Positions 32,881 through 41,553 of a stretch of DNA of 42,467 nucleotides are shown here, in pieces. Origin of the DNA: Candidatus Binatia bacterium (GTDB lineage: Bacteria > Vulcanimicrobiota > Vulcanimicrobiia > Vulcanimicrobiales > Vulcanimicrobiaceae). Made by a program: the position numbers and the translations under genes. Numbering within the stretch: the first letter of the stretch is position 1; each line of letters opens with the position of its first letter. The stretch covers positions 1 through 42,467 of the forward strand of contig DATKMJ010000016.1 in assembly GCA_035541935.1 (NCBI GenBank), written 5' to 3'. Under the pieces are notes generated by a model. The model was given only the letters and a program-made list of their open reading frames with translations. It had not been told where the DNA came from and searched no databases.

Positions 32881-35304
32881 CTAGCCGAACGCGTCTGCGG
32901 CGGCTTGCTCCTCGGTGAGATGTGCGCCCGCAGCCGCCAGCGCCGCGATTTCGTCCTCACTCAGCCTCGCTCGCAGCGCGGCCGTCAGCACCTCCGACGT
33001 CTTGCGCTCGGTGACGTCGCGTTCGTATCCGACCCTCGCGTACCATGCGTCGACGTAGCCGGAGAGACGCGCCGCGAGCTCGGCGTCGCCGCGCAGTGCG
33101 GCTACCGTCGCCAGGTGTTGGATCGCAACCGTCGTTTCGAACGTCTGCGCGCCCTGGACGAGCGCGAGCGCCTCGCGCGCCGTCAGGTACGCCCCGTCAA
33201 CGTCGCCGAGCATGAGGCGGCAGGCCGCCGAGTTCGTCATCGCCGAGCCTTCGCGATGTTTGAGGTCGGCGCGGCGCGCCGACGCGAGCGCCGACTCGGC
33301 GTACTCGAGCGCCTGCTCGTAGCGGCCTTCGCCGAACTCCAGTTCGCCGATGTTCTGGCGGATCGTCGCGGCGTCGAGCTCGTCGCCGAACGCGATCATC
33401 ACCGAGAGCGCGTCCGCGTATAGCGATCGCGCCTCTTCGACGAGCCCCAGCCGCGCGGCGCGCCGCGCACCGATATCCAGAACCCAGGCGTAACGACGCG
33501 ACGACGTCAGCCCGTGCTCGCGGCAGATCCGCATCGCGCGATCGTTAATCGCTTCCGCCTCTTCGATTCGTCCGCTCTGCAGCAGACCGGCGGTTATCTG
33601 GTAGAGGCTGACGACTTGGCCGAAATAATCTCCGCCTCTCTCGTCGAGTTCGAGGGCGCGGCGCGCGGCTTCGATGCGATCGGCCGCAAACGTGAGCGTC
33701 GCGCGCGTGCGCCAGACCTGCGCCGCGATCGCCGGCGCGCCCTCGGGGTCGAGATGCGGAATCACGGCATCGAGCATTCGGCGCGGCTCCGTCTGACCGC
33801 GCATCGTCAGCCAGACCGACGTAAAGCCGGCCGCGATGCGCGCCGCAATCGCGTGTTCGTTCGCGAAGAGCGCCCACTCGAACGCCGCGCGCGCATCGTC
33901 CAGCTCGGGCCCGAACTCGATGCCCCACGGCTGCGTCGGCATCGTTCGACCCGTCGCGGCTGCTCGATCGGCGAGCTCGGCCATCCAGAGCGCGTGGCGT
34001 CGCGCGAGTTCGGCCCGCTCGTCGCTCGCGGCGAGTTTCTCGGACGCGAAGGCGCGCGTCGACTCGAGGAGACGATAGCGCGGCCGCACCGCCTCCACGT
34101 CGGCGACGACCAGCGATTTCTCGGTCAGCGACGATACGAGATCGAAGACGTCGCCGGGAGCGAGTTCCGCGTCGGACGCAACCGCCTCGGCACCGGCCAA
34201 CGTGCAGCCGCCGACGAAGATCGCAAGCCGCTCGAAGAGCCGCTGCTCGCGCTCGGAGAGCAGATTGAAGCTCCACTCGATCGTCGCGCGCATCGTCTGA
34301 TGGCGAGCGAGCGCGGTACGCTCGCCGCCGCTGAGAATCCGGAAACGCGCGTCGAGGCGTTCGGTCAGCGCCTTCACCGAGAGCAGGTTGACGCGCGCCG
34401 CCGCGAGTTCGATCGCCAAGGGGATACCGTCGAGGCGCCGGCAGAGTTCCGCGACGGCGGCCGCGTTCTCTCGGTTGATCTCAAAGCGATGCTCGACGGC
34501 CCGCGCGCGATCGGCGAAGAGCTCGAGCGAACCCGGTTCGCTCAGCGAAGGCAGCCGGAAGGTACGCTCGCCCGCCGTCCGCAGCGGCTCGCGGCTCGTC
34601 GCGAGGACGCGAACGTCCGGGCACGCGGCCAAGAGCGCGTCTACGAAGCTCGCAGCCTCGGAGACGACGTGCTCGCAGTTGTCGAGAATGAGGAGCAGCG
34701 ATTTGTTCTTGAGGTAGCCGAGCAGGGTTTCGAGCAGCGGACGCGAGCCGGCGTCGCGCACGCCGATCGCATCCGCAACCGCATCGACGAGGGCCGAGTC
34801 GTCCGCCGTTGCGAGGCTCGCGAATCGCACGACGCTCTCGCCGTCGTCGGCAAGCGCCGCCGCGGCGCGAAGCGCCGTCTGCGTCTTGCCGACTCCGCCG
34901 GAACCGGTCAGCGTTACGAGGCGGTACTCTCGAACGAGCGACGCGATCTCGGCCAACTCCGCGTCGCGGCCGACGAAACTCGTCAGAGCGAGCGGCAGCG
35001 GCGAGGCGCCGTGCCCCGTCCACGGGCCGAGGGTCACGGAGCCGCCCGCGCGGCGCGGCGTCGCGAGGGCCGCGGTCTCGAACGCCTCGCGCTGCTCGCC
35101 CTCGAGCGCGAGCGCGCTGACGAGGAGTTCGAGGGTCTCGCGCTGCGGCGTACGGCGATAGCCGCGCTCGAGCGCGCCGATTCCGTTCGTGCTCATGTGC
35201 GCGCGTTCGGCAAGCGCCTCTTGCGAGAGGCCCGCCGCAAGCCTGTGGCGGCGCAGGAGCGTCCCGAAGTCGGCCGAGCTGGGGGCTCGGACTTCGTCCT
35301 CCAT
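32881..35304 (-). CDS. XRE-HTH / STAND ATPase / TPR transcriptional regulator
   Basis: This 807-residue signal-transduction ATPase combines an N-terminal XRE helix-turn-helix (about 13-66, LRRHRLAAGLSQEALAERA), an NB-ARC-type NTPase with Walker A TGSGGVGKTQTA (K140), Walker B LLLILDNCEH, the ATSREPL sensor and the GIPLAIELAAARV motif, a winged-helix region (about 340-450), and a C-terminal array of TPR-like helices (about 480-740). Such proteins are usually sensors that oligomerise on ligand binding. Target genes and signal are unknown. It sits seven bases after the HNH gene and two before the metal-binding-like gene. Confidence 0.9.
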   Translation of the reverse strand: MEDEVRAPSSADFGTLLRRHRLAAGLSQEALAERAHMSTNGIGALERGYRRTPQRETLELLVSALALEGEQREAFETAALATPRRAGGSVTLGPWTGHGASPLPLALTSFVGRDAELAEIASLVREYRLVTLTGSGGVGKTQTALRAAAALADDGESVVRFASLATADDSALVDAVADAIGVRDAGSRPLLETLLGYLKNKSLLLILDNCEHVVSEAASFVDALLAACPDVRVLATSREPLRTAGERTFRLPSLSEPGSLELFADRARAVEHRFEINRENAAAVAELCRRLDGIPLAIELAAARVNLLSVKALTERLDARFRILSGGERTALARHQTMRATIEWSFNLLSEREQRLFERLAIFVGGCTLAGAEAVASDAELAPGDVFDLVSSLTEKSLVVADVEAVRPRYRLLESTRAFASEKLAASDERAELARRHALWMAELADRAAATGRTMPTQPWGIEFGPELDDARAAFEWALFANEHAIAARIAAGFTSVWLTMRGQTEPRRMLDAVIPHLDPEGAPAIAAQVWRTRATLTFAADRIEAARRALELDERGGDYFGQVVSLYQITAGLLQSGRIEEAEAINDRAMRICREHGLTSSRRYAWVLDIGARRAARLGLVEEARSLYADALSVMIAFGDELDAATIRQNIGELEFGEGRYEQALEYAESALASARRADLKHREGSAMTNSAACRLMLGDVDGAYLTAREALALVQGAQTFETTVAIQHLATVAALRGDAELAARLSGYVDAWYARVGYERDVTERKTSEVLTAALRARLSEDEIAALAAAGAHLTEEQAAADAFG

Positions 35305-35311
35305 CGCGGCG

Positions 35312-35842
35312 CTACGTCTCGATACGCTCGTCGATCGAAACGTTATAAAGGAAGAGGAACTTGCCCCATTCGTCCGGGAGCGTGTTGCGCTTGATCTGAA
35401 TCCACGGTATGTACTTAGGCTGCCGCGGCTTGCGCTGCAGCGTCATGTTCGCCTCGTGCGGTATGCGGTTGTTCTTCCGATTGTTGCACCGCATGCACGC
35501 GCAGACGAGGTTCTCCCAGGTCGACTCTCCGCCGCGGCTCTTCGGAATGATGTGATCCACGGTCATCAGCCGGTCGCCGCGCGTTCCGCAGTATTGACAC
35601 ATATGGTCGTCGCGGATCAGAACGTTCTTCTTCGTCAGTGCGACTTTTTGCATCGGACGGCGGATGTAATAGAGCATGCGAATGATGGACGGCATGCGCA
35701 TCTCGAACGTCGGCGATGCCAGCATGCGATCGCGGCCGTGCAGCATCTCGGCCTTGCCGGCGAAGATGAGCTTGACGGCGCGCTGAAAACTCGTGACGTT
35801 CAGCGCCTCGTACGTCGAATTTAGAACGAGCACCTCGCTCAC
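35312..35842 (-). CDS. HNH endonuclease family protein
   Basis: The 176-residue protein starts MSEVLVLNSTYEALNVTSFQRAVKLI, a signature of a conserved HNH family found in many phyla. It carries the zinc/HNH core CQYCGTRGDRLMTVDHIIP with C82, C85 and the Asp96-His97 pair, then SRGGESTWENLVCACMRCNNRKNNR with N111, C116 and C119. GTG 35842 has GGAGAA about nine bases upstream. A strong terminator ends just upstream on the same strand, so this gene needs its own promoter in a very short gap. Biological role unknown; it is not linked to a methyltransferase here. Confidence 0.9.
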   Translation of the reverse strand: MSEVLVLNSTYEALNVTSFQRAVKLIFAGKAEMLHGRDRMLASPTFEMRMPSIIRMLYYIRRPMQKVALTKKNVLIRDDHMCQYCGTRGDRLMTVDHIIPKSRGGESTWENLVCACMRCNNRKNNRIPHEANMTLQRKPRQPKYIPWIQIKRNTLPDEWGKFLFLYNVSIDERIET

Positions 35843-35862
35843 GATCGCGTTCTCCGGCTGCT

Positions 35863-35893
35863 ATAAAAGCGAGGCATCTTAGGTGCCTCGCTT
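35863..35893 (-). terminator. Strong Rho-independent terminator after the pdxS-pdxT operon
   Basis: Perfect 10-bp stem AAGCGAGGCA (35867-35876) and TGCCTCGCTT (35884-35893) with a seven-base loop. Read on the minus strand the stem is followed by TTTTATAG. The stop codon of the 96-residue gene (35879-35881) lies in the loop. Confidence 0.88.
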
Positions 35894-36169
35894 CCGAACG
35901 AACGTCAGTCGCGTTTCGGTTAGCATCTGCGTAATCGCTAACCGTTCGTCTGGTCGCAACCGTTCCTTCACGCGCTCGAACGCGGCCGTCGCAACGTCGA
36001 TCGCGATCTCGGCCGATGGATGGTCCGGGCTTCTTCCTTCTTCTTCCGTGAGATAGGCATGCGCCGCCAGCGCCAGCGTCGCGATAACCTCGCTGAGCAA
36101 AGGCTCGACGGGCGGAATCTGCCCCTGAAATCCTCCCTCTAAATTAGGGGAGGCGGCCCGGGTAGACAT
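35879..36169 (-). CDS. Small helical protein, DUF1844-like
   Basis: The 96-residue protein has an amphipathic helical pattern: LLSEVIATLALAAHAYLTEE, then AEIAIDVATAAFERVKERL, and ERLAITQMLTETRLTFVRK at the end. This order (hydrophobic helix, A-x-x-ID-like helix, and a final LxxLRxxFV-like helix) resembles DUF1844 proteins, often found near core metabolic genes. It lies 12 nt after pdxT in the same transcript, and the terminator overlaps its stop codon. Function unknown. Confidence 0.75.
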   Translation of the reverse strand: MSTRAASPNLEGGFQGQIPPVEPLLSEVIATLALAAHAYLTEEEGRSPDHPSAEIAIDVATAAFERVKERLRPDERLAITQMLTETRLTFVRKRGT

Positions 36170-36181
36170 CTCGAGCCTGAC

Positions 36182-36811
36182 TTACGCCGCCGTGGATTCC
36201 TTCCCTTTGATTTGCGTATCCGCCATATCGAGAAAGTAACGGTGGACGCGAGGGTCGCGGGTCAGCTCGGGGTGGAACGACGTCGCGAGCACGTTACCCT
36301 CACGCACCATGACGCCGCGACCGTCCCGCACTGCGAGAACTTCGACGTTCGCACCGCAACGCTCGATCCACGGCGCGCGTATGAAGATCGCCGGAAACGG
36401 CGCGCCGCCGAGAACGTCGATCGGCAGAGCGACCTCCGCCGAATCGTTCTGCCGCCCGAAGGCGTTGCGGCGCACGGTAACGTCGAGCACTCCCAGCGTC
36501 GGTTGATCGAGATCCGCGACCTCGCGCGCCGCGACGATCATGCCCATGCACGTCCCCCAGAGCGGCATTCCGCGTCGCACCCGTTCGACGATCGGGCGAT
36601 CGAGGCCGGAGCGTCCGAGCAATTTCATGACGGTCGTCGATTCGCCCCCGGGAATGACGAGCGCATCGGCGCGCTCGAGGTCGCCGAGGTTTCGCACCTC
36701 GAACGCCGTCGCGCCGGCTCGCTCGAGCGCCGCGATGTGTTCGACGACGTCGCCCTGCAGCGCGAGAACGCCGACGGCGAGTTTACGGCGGCTCGAAAGG
36801 TTAGTTGCCAC
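36182..36811 (-). CDS. pdxT: Pyridoxal 5'-phosphate synthase glutaminase subunit PdxT
   Basis: It releases ammonia from glutamine and channels it to PdxS. The 209-residue class-I amidotransferase has [13 protein letters not shown] (13-25), VIPGGESTT (52-60), the nucleophile Cys88 in LWGTCMGM, and the partner His180 and Glu182 in TSFHPEL. The first ten residues are extra; the start overlaps the end of pdxS by 11 bases, supporting coupling. Product and order match the deoxyxylulose-independent vitamin B6 pathway. Confidence 0.95.
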   Translation of the reverse strand: MATNLSSRRKLAVGVLALQGDVVEHIAALERAGATAFEVRNLGDLERADALVIPGGESTTVMKLLGRSGLDRPIVERVRRGMPLWGTCMGMIVAAREVADLDQPTLGVLDVTVRRNAFGRQNDSAEVALPIDVLGGAPFPAIFIRAPWIERCGANVEVLAVRDGRGVMVREGNVLATSFHPELTRDPRVHRYFLDMADTQIKGKESTAA

Positions 36812-37691
36812 GCGGCGCCAGCAACTCGCTCTCCGAGAGACGGCGGACGTCGAGCCCCGGCATCGCCTCGGACGCGCCGAGCGACCGGCACGCTTCGAGG
36901 ACGACGCGCGGCTCGTTGAAGTGCGTCGTCGCGTCCACGATCGCGCGCGCGAACCGCCCCGGATCCTTCGACTTGAAGATCCCGCTGCCGACGAAAATGC
37001 CCTCGGCGCCGAGCTGCATCATGAGCGCCGCGTCGGCCGGCGTGGCGACGCCGCCGGCGCAGAAGAGCACGACCGGGAGCTTTCCGCCGGCGGCGACCTG
37101 CGCGACGAGCTCGAGCGGAGCGCCGAGATCGCGCGCGCGCGCAACGAGCTCTTCCTTCGGTGCGACGCTCAACTCGCGAATGCCGTCGCCGATCGCGCGC
37201 ATGTGGCGGACGGCTTCGACGATATTCCCGCTGCCTGCCTCGCCTTTGCTGCGAATCATCGCGGCGCCTTCGGCGATGCGGCGGAGCGCTTCGCCGAGAT
37301 CGCGAGCGCCGCAGACAAACGGCGTGGTGAAGCGGTGTTTGTCTACGTGATACTTGTCGTCGGCGGGCGTGAGAACTTCCGACTCGTCGATGTAGTCCAC
37401 GCCGAGTTCTTGCAGAACCTGCGCCTCGGCAAAATGCCCGATCCGCACCTTCGCCATGACCGGAATCGTCACGGCGTCCATGATGCCGCGGATCAACTCG
37501 ATGCCGCTCATGCGAGCGACGCCCCCGGCCGCGCGAATGTCGGCGGGGATTCGTTCGAGCGCCATGACGGCGACCGCGCCGGCCTCTTGGGCGATTGCGG
37601 CGTGTTCGGGCGTGACGACGTCCATGATGACGCCGCCCTTGAGCATCTGCGCGAGCCCGCGCTTAACGGTTACGGTTCCGGTGCCTTCCAT
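36801..37691 (-). CDS. pdxS: Pyridoxal 5'-phosphate synthase subunit PdxS
   Basis: It condenses ribose-5-phosphate, glyceraldehyde-3-phosphate and ammonia into PLP. The 296-residue TIM-barrel protein shows [33 protein letters not shown], the Schiff-base Lys81 in [13 protein letters not shown], the second lysine Lys149 in [11 protein letters not shown], and [14 protein letters not shown]. Lysine positions coincide with Bacillus numbering. ATG 37691 follows a -10-like TATCAT by six bases, so the mRNA may be leaderless. It is the first gene of pdxS-pdxT-small ORF. Confidence 0.97.
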   Translation of the reverse strand: MEGTGTVTVKRGLAQMLKGGVIMDVVTPEHAAIAQEAGAVAVMALERIPADIRAAGGVARMSGIELIRGIMDAVTIPVMAKVRIGHFAEAQVLQELGVDYIDESEVLTPADDKYHVDKHRFTTPFVCGARDLGEALRRIAEGAAMIRSKGEAGSGNIVEAVRHMRAIGDGIRELSVAPKEELVARARDLGAPLELVAQVAAGGKLPVVLFCAGGVATPADAALMMQLGAEGIFVGSGIFKSKDPGRFARAIVDATTHFNEPRVVLEACRSLGASEAMPGLDVRRLSESELLAPRGN

Positions 37692-37697
37692 GTCTCT

Positions 37698-37730
37698 ATG
37701 ATAACAGGCCAGCCCAATGAGAACATTGGG
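37698..37730 (-). promoter_or_regulatory. Candidate pdxS promoter and inverted repeat
   Basis: On the minus strand TATCAT (37698-37703) ends six bases before the pdxS ATG. Upstream is a perfect 7-bp inverted repeat CCCAATG (37713-37719), AGAA, CATTGGG (37724-37730), which overlaps the expected spacer/-35 area. The repeat may be an operator or the terminator of the upstream gene (stop at 37738-37740); it lacks a T-tract. Confidence 0.4.
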
Positions 37731-37737
37731 GACGCAT

Positions 37738-38175
37738 TTACGGCGGAGCGCTCGCTCCCGTCGAGGGCGCAGGCGAGGGGCTCTCCTCGGCCGGACGCGC
37801 CGAGGGCCGGAAGGTCGGCAGCGGCTGCTGCCGCCAGATCGGAATGTTCGGGTTCGGCGTCGGCGTCAGGAGCGGCGTCGGTGACTGGGTCGGGGCCGGG
37901 ATCGGCGTCGGCAGCGGCTGCGGCGGAACCCGGGGGTCGGGAAAGTGCGGATCCCCCGCGGCGGAGAGCGCCTGCGAGCGCTTCCAGTCGGGCCCGTACG
38001 GCGCCGGCGTCGCGCCCGCCGCGGGGGTGACGGCGGGCGTAGACTCCAGCGCTGCGCCGGTCGCCTGGCCGATGACGCGATTGCCCATCCGCTCGCCGAC
38101 GAAGACCGCGACCAACAGCACGCCGGCGCCCGCGGCCAAGAGAATCGTCGGTAAGCGCATCGAGGGCTGCACCAC
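37738..38175 (-). CDS. Membrane-anchored Pro-rich protein
   Basis: The 145-residue product (GTG 38175; alternative ATG 38160) has one N-terminal hydrophobic helix ([20 protein letters not shown]). A low-complexity tail rich in Pro, Thr, Ser and Ala follows ([19 protein letters not shown] and similar). It looks like an extracytoplasmic stalk or cell-envelope linker; no function assigned. It begins directly after the stop codon of the glycosidase-like gene, so the two are co-transcribed. Confidence 0.68.
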   Translation of the reverse strand: MVQPSMRLPTILLAAGAGVLLVAVFVGERMGNRVIGQATGAALESTPAVTPAAGATPAPYGPDWKRSQALSAAGDPHFPDPRVPPQPLPTPIPAPTQSPTPLLTPTPNPNIPIWRQQPLPTFRPSARPAEESPSPAPSTGASAPP

Positions 38176-40620
38176 TTACACCCGCGCGAGCTGGCGGACG
38201 ACGTCGAGTTTTGCGGCGCGCGCGCGCCGATCGCTCGGCTTTCCGATGAGGTGGACCTCGCGCAACTCGCCCGGCGCCATCTCGAGGCGCGCGGTATGTC
38301 CGCGAAATTCGAGCGATACGTCGCGCGCTCGATCGAGTTGATTGCCGACGAAGATGCGCACCGCGCCTTCGTCGTCCTCGAATGCGATCGCGCCGACTTC
38401 GACCGGCGAGGTTGCGACTTCGTCGCTGACGTCGCGCCCGGCGTGAATGCAGGTGAACGGCTCTTCCGCCGAGAGTTCGGGCATGTCGCCGTAGATCGTG
38501 TCGTTGCGCAGGTCCACGACGTAGGTGCAGCGCCGTCCGCCCCAGTGCACGCGCGCGGCGGCGACCCACTGCCAATCCTTCGGGCGCAGCGGCGCCAGAT
38601 GCGGCCGGCCGCTCGTACGATAGCCGTTGAGTCCGCCGACCGTCTCGGCCACCGCCCAGAGATACTTCGCACCGGTCCACGGCGAGAGATAGACGCCCCG
38701 ATTCGAGAGCGAGCCGCCATCGAACCATTCCGCGAACTCGCCGGGAACGGTGTTGCGCGGGCTGCCGCCCTCCATCGCTGCGTACGTCATGCTCAAGAAG
38801 CGCACGGCCTCGTCGGTCATGCCGTTGCGCGCGAGCGCGACGCTGCACCAGAGCGTGATGTCGGGCCAGACGCCGCCGAGCAATCCGAAACCGTACGACG
38901 GAAAGTACCACGCGTCCGCGGTCGAGATCGTTCGCAGCCCGACGGGCGTCACGAAGTCGGCCTCTTGCAGGCGCGTCAGAATTGCGCGGCGCTGCTCCGG
39001 ATCGGCGATGCCGAATAGAACCGGGAAAATCTCGTCGGCGGTGAAGTTATCTTGGTAGTTGCCCTCTTGATCGTAGTTGAGGACGAACGCGCCGGTATCG
39101 TCGTTGAAGAGATAGTCCATCATCGCTTCGCGCATCCGGTGGGCCTCGGCGCCGTAGCGCTCCCAGTGATCGTTGTCGCCGACGACCGCGCAGAGCATCG
39201 CCGACGCCTCCAGCGCGTAGACCGCCTCGGCGTTGATCTCGGTCACGGCGCCGTCGAGCGTGTAGTAGGGGATGATGTTTCGCCACGAGGAGATGCCGTA
39301 GAGATCCACGCCCTTCGCGCGGCAGTTAATCAGACCGTGCTCGTCGCGCTGCGTCAGCATGTAATCGGTCAGCTTGATCACGAGCGGAATGCGTGCGCGC
39401 ACCCATTCGTCGTCGAGCGTCGCGTTGTAGTGATGGAGCATCGCGATGAGGTGCAGGGGGGTGTCGTCGTTGATGTTCAGATCGTAGTCGGTCTTGTAGC
39501 CGCTGACGCCCCGAACGTACTCGACCATCAGCCCGCTGTCCTCGACGGCCTCGTTGAAGACTTCGAGCGCGTCGCGGCTGAACTCGGGCCAGAAATAATC
39601 GAAGCCGTGAACGAGCCACGAGGTGTCGCGCGAGACGAGGATGTCGGACGGCGGCGAGTTCGTCGCTCCCCATCCGTGCGGGTACTCCTTGACGATGCGC
39701 AGCATGTTCGCCTTCGCCCAAACGACGCCGCGCCCGATCTCCGGTGACGGCACGAGGAATCGCGCGTCCGCGAGACGCTCGGTGAAGTATCCCTGCGTGT
39801 CGTGCAGTGCGCGCTGGTCCTGCAGCAGCGCCTCGAGAACCGGCCGGCAGCGCTCCGTGCCTTCCTTATGATAGACGACCGCCAGGCGGAGCGATTCGCG
39901 CGCGCCCGCCGCGACGGCGATGCGATACTCGAATGCGCCGAAGATCCGCCGGCTCACGAGCTCGGCCTCTTGCGGCGTCACGTCGTCGAGCGTCTGCGAG
40001 GTCTTGTCCTTCGCGAGCGATCCGCGGCGCATGGATTCGAGAAGCACCTGCTCGCGCAGCGATAGCTCGACGGCGACCGGTGCGCGCGAGCCGCCCCACC
40101 ACCGCTCCCCGCCGGTCTCCAAATTCTTCGAGCAGATGAAACGGCCGTCGTTCCACGCACGCACCTGATGCTCCGGCTCGCCGTAGAAGCGCTGGCCGAC
40201 GAGCATCGCCCACGGGAAGAGCGCCACCTCGGTATCGGTCGCGCCGGGATTGTAGAGCGTCACGTCCACGACGAACGAGACGGCTCGGTCGAAGCCGGGG
40301 CCGTAGGGAACGTAAAACGCCTCGGTGACGTGAACGCGATGGTCGAGCGTGAACTCGGAGATCTGCGCGTACGGCAGGAAGGTGAGGTCGCGCTCGATCT
40401 GGTGCGGGAAGAACGTGCCGTCGCCGAGCCGGTAGGCGATGTGATGCGTCCCGAAGATGATCTGGTCGGTGTCGGCGTCCCAGAGCCCGCGAACGCCGCC
40501 CTTCGCGGTCGATTGCGCGTACGTCTTGAGGTTGCCGAGAAGGAGGCCGTACGGCGTCTGCGATTCTTGCAAGACGTAGGCGCAGAACTCGTTCCGTTGC
40601 GCGTCATAGCTCAGGCCCAT
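38176..40620 (-). CDS. Six-hairpin glycosidase-like protein
   Basis: The 814-residue protein has an N-terminal beta-sandwich-like part (about 1-270, with YRLGDGTFFPHQIERDLTFLPYAQISEF in pieces), an (alpha/alpha)6-type helical part (about 290-680) containing GWGATNSPPSDILVSRDTSW, DYFWPEFSRDALEVFNEAV, YGISSWRNIIPYYTLDGAVTEINAEA and WYFPSYGFGLLGGVWPDITLW, and a C-terminal beta domain. This resembles amylo-glucosidase/debranching and GH15/GH94-like enzymes. I cannot fix the GH family or substrate; acidic residues in the DTSW, TEIN and PGEFAEW segments are candidate catalysts. No signal peptide, so probably cytoplasmic. Divergent to ispE (66 nt between starts). Confidence 0.8.
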   Translation of the reverse strand: MGLSYDAQRNEFCAYVLQESQTPYGLLLGNLKTYAQSTAKGGVRGLWDADTDQIIFGTHHIAYRLGDGTFFPHQIERDLTFLPYAQISEFTLDHRVHVTEAFYVPYGPGFDRAVSFVVDVTLYNPGATDTEVALFPWAMLVGQRFYGEPEHQVRAWNDGRFICSKNLETGGERWWGGSRAPVAVELSLREQVLLESMRRGSLAKDKTSQTLDDVTPQEAELVSRRIFGAFEYRIAVAAGARESLRLAVVYHKEGTERCRPVLEALLQDQRALHDTQGYFTERLADARFLVPSPEIGRGVVWAKANMLRIVKEYPHGWGATNSPPSDILVSRDTSWLVHGFDYFWPEFSRDALEVFNEAVEDSGLMVEYVRGVSGYKTDYDLNINDDTPLHLIAMLHHYNATLDDEWVRARIPLVIKLTDYMLTQRDEHGLINCRAKGVDLYGISSWRNIIPYYTLDGAVTEINAEAVYALEASAMLCAVVGDNDHWERYGAEAHRMREAMMDYLFNDDTGAFVLNYDQEGNYQDNFTADEIFPVLFGIADPEQRRAILTRLQEADFVTPVGLRTISTADAWYFPSYGFGLLGGVWPDITLWCSVALARNGMTDEAVRFLSMTYAAMEGGSPRNTVPGEFAEWFDGGSLSNRGVYLSPWTGAKYLWAVAETVGGLNGYRTSGRPHLAPLRPKDWQWVAAARVHWGGRRCTYVVDLRNDTIYGDMPELSAEEPFTCIHAGRDVSDEVATSPVEVGAIAFEDDEGAVRIFVGNQLDRARDVSLEFRGHTARLEMAPGELREVHLIGKPSDRRARAAKLDVVRQLARV

Positions 40621-40686
40621 CCGTACGCCCTACTGCGGCGCGGAGCGCAAAGGCGCCTTCTCGCGCGACGGCAAACGCATGGCGGG

Positions 40687-41553
40687 ATGCTTACCCTGCG
40701 GGCTCCGGCGAAGCTCAATCTGACGCTCGAGGTGCTGGCCCGCCGCAGCGACGGATATCACGGCGTACGCAGCGTGATGGTGCCGCTCGAGCTGTCGGAC
40801 GAGCTATCGTTCGATGCCGGCGCGCGTTTCGCGTTCGAATGCGATCGCAGCGAGCTTGCGGACGAGAGCAATCTCGCGGTCGCGGCGCTGCGCGCGCTCG
40901 GCGACGAACTCCCACCAGTTCGCATGGTGCTTCACAAACGGATTCCCGTGCAAGCGGGTCTCGGCGGCGGATCGAGCGACGCCGCAACCGTGCTGCGCGC
41001 CGCGATGGACGGCGTCTTCGGCGAGCAGCCGCGCCGCGATTGGCTCGCGATCGCGCGCGCGCTCGGTTCGGACGTACCCTTCTTTCTCTCCGGAACCGCC
41101 GCGCTGGTCGAGGGCACGGGCGAGCGCGTGACGCCCGCCGGTGCGCTTCCGGCGTGGCACGCGCTGATCGTCAAGCCGCCGGCGGCGATCTCGACCGCGG
41201 AGGCCTACGCCGAACTCGACCGGCTCGAGCGCCCGCAGCGCCCGCGCGACCGTTCCGTTTCGATCGCGCTCCTCGAGGCGCTGCAACGCGCGGATTTCGA
41301 GCGCGTGCGATCGTCGATGCAGAACGACTTTCACGACGTCATCGCGGCACGGAGCCCCGAGGTAGCCGCCGCCCTCGCCGCGCTGCGCGCCGCCGGCGCC
41401 GAGAATGCGTTGCTGGCGGGCTCGGGATCGTGCGTCTTCACGATCGCGCCCGAGCGGGCCGCGATCGGCGCGATTGCGGCGCGGCTCGATCTCCCCGAGG
41501 AGTACGAGCGCTTCGCAACCGCGTTCGCGGCGACGCCGCAGTGGCGCTCGTGA
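40687..41553 (+). CDS. ispE: 4-diphosphocytidyl-2-C-methyl-D-erythritol kinase IspE
   Basis: It phosphorylates CDP-methylerythritol in the MEP isoprenoid pathway. The 288-residue GHMP kinase has LRAPAKLNLTLEV with catalytic Lys9, the ATP loop QAGLGGGSSDAA (89-100), the Asp129 region ALGSDVPFFLSG, and the C-terminal AGSGSCVFTI. ATG 40687 starts the conserved domain; the longer upstream frame overlaps the divergent gene and is not used. The stop overlaps the next gene by GTGA. Confidence 0.95.
   Translation: MLTLRAPAKLNLTLEVLARRSDGYHGVRSVMVPLELSDELSFDAGARFAFECDRSELADESNLAVAALRALGDELPPVRMVLHKRIPVQAGLGGGSSDAATVLRAAMDGVFGEQPRRDWLAIARALGSDVPFFLSGTAALVEGTGERVTPAGALPAWHALIVKPPAAISTAEAYAELDRLERPQRPRDRSVSIALLEALQRADFERVRSSMQNDFHDVIAARSPEVAAALAALRAAGAENALLAGSGSCVFTIAPERAAIGAIAARLDLPEEYERFATAFAATPQWRS

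Noticed and set aside
33514-35394. A 626-codon open frame on the plus strand
   Set aside because: It is antisense to the STAND regulator and part of the HNH gene; no recognisable domain.
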